This document shows positions 63,870-64,000 of a stretch of 64,000 nucleotides of DNA, piece after piece. Below the pieces are notes generated by a model. The model was not told where the DNA came from, ran no database searches, and saw only the letters and a list, made by a program, of their open reading frames with translations. Origin of the DNA: an uncultured Desulfuromonadales bacterium (lineage in GTDB: Bacteria; Desulfobacterota; Desulfuromonadia; Geobacterales; Pseudopelobacteraceae). Each line of letters starts with the position of its first letter. Position 1 is the stretch's first letter. The stretch is from NCBI GenBank assembly GCA_903868145.1, contig CAIPTY010000015.1:79029-143028 (forward strand). The letters are read 5' to 3'. The translations under genes and the position numbers were made by a program.

Positions 63870-64000
63870 ATGTTAAGCATCGTTTTCGGTCTCATTGCAA
63901 TCTGCCTCGGCTTCTGGGGTCTGATCAAGTACTGGTGGTACATGGTCGATCTGCTGGTCGCCATTCTGCCCCTCGTTCTGATATTCAGCGGTATCGTCGC
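63870..64000 (+). CDS. mamI: MamI-like small membrane protein, cut by the window end
   Basis: The first 43 residues are visible. FGLIAICLGFWGLIKYWWYM then LVAILPLVLIFSGIV closely follows the MamI pattern of two helices with a double-Trp between them. MamI is required for magnetosome vesicle formation. AAGGAGG seven bases upstream supports the start. The 3' end lies beyond 64000. Confidence 0.85.
   Translation, partial: MLSIVFGLIAICLGFWGLIKYWWYMVDLLVAILPLVLIFSGIV

Noticed and set aside
53222..64000. Ferrosome (fez) cluster as the main reading
   Set aside because: No P1B-type ATPase or Fez-type gene is in the cluster, while mamK, mamP, mamB/M, mamQ, mamA and mamI features are.

Overview
The window looks like a chromosomal stretch of an anaerobic Desulfuromonadales bacterium of the Geobacter / Pelobacter propionicus type. 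This rests on gene content and protein style only: separate nuoC and nuoD, a NuoF with a ferredoxin tail, hemL beside split atp genes and nuo, a LonB-like protease, and many Geobacter-type small proteins. No database could be searched. There are no rRNA or tRNA genes, insertion sequences or CRISPR arrays that I can see.

Layout. (1) 1-4.4 kb: the 5' part of a PfaD-like gene runs off the left edge; argH follows, then an ExeA/GspB-like pair and a lipoprotein, ending at a strong two-way terminator. (2) 4.4-7.5 kb, minus strand: hemL, atpZ-like, atpI-like, atpB and atpE; the c subunit carries the full set of residues used as a sodium-binding signature. (3) 7.6-22.9 kb: a complete nuoABCDEFGHIJKLMN operon behind a good sigma70 promoter, with matching palindromes at both the nuo and hemL promoters. 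(4) 23-53 kb: mixed housekeeping and envelope genes, namely a glycosyltransferase, TauE-type permease, Nudix hydrolase, copper ATPase, AI-2E family permease, LpxH-like enzyme, penicillin-binding protein, LOG protein, PpiD-like chaperone, purC, a Lon-like protease, HD and HDOD proteins, ligA, a small heat-shock protein, tatA, dusB, an NtrB/NtrC pair, an isochorismatase family hydrolase, a second glycosyltransferase, and a MoxR ATPase paired with an unknown protein.

(5) 53.0 kb to the right edge is the main discovery: a compact, co-directional gene cluster that closely resembles a magnetosome island. It holds recognisable mamK (actin-like), mamL-like (LapA fold), mamP-like (PDZ plus two magnetochrome CxxCH sites), mamM and mamB (cation diffusion facilitators), mamQ (LemA-like), mamA (TPR) and the start of mamI, cut by the window end. 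Mixed among them are genes with no mam name that I can assign: two related coiled-coil proteins, a VWA protein, a long protein built from 18-residue helical repeats, a glycine-rich membrane protein, a one-span membrane protein, an EcsC-like protein and a four-helix membrane protein with paired histidines. The mamB-like gene is split by a frameshift at a run of seven G. mamE and mamO are not in the window and would be expected to the right if the set is complete.

Together the cluster encodes parts for making, loading and aligning an iron-related membrane organelle: metal transport (MamB/MamM), redox control (MamP and perhaps the histidine-rich membrane protein), membrane shaping (MamI, MamL, MamQ), a TPR scaffold (MamA) and a filament (MamK) with possible linker proteins. 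Whether the cell makes magnetite, another mineral or an empty vesicle cannot be told from sequence.
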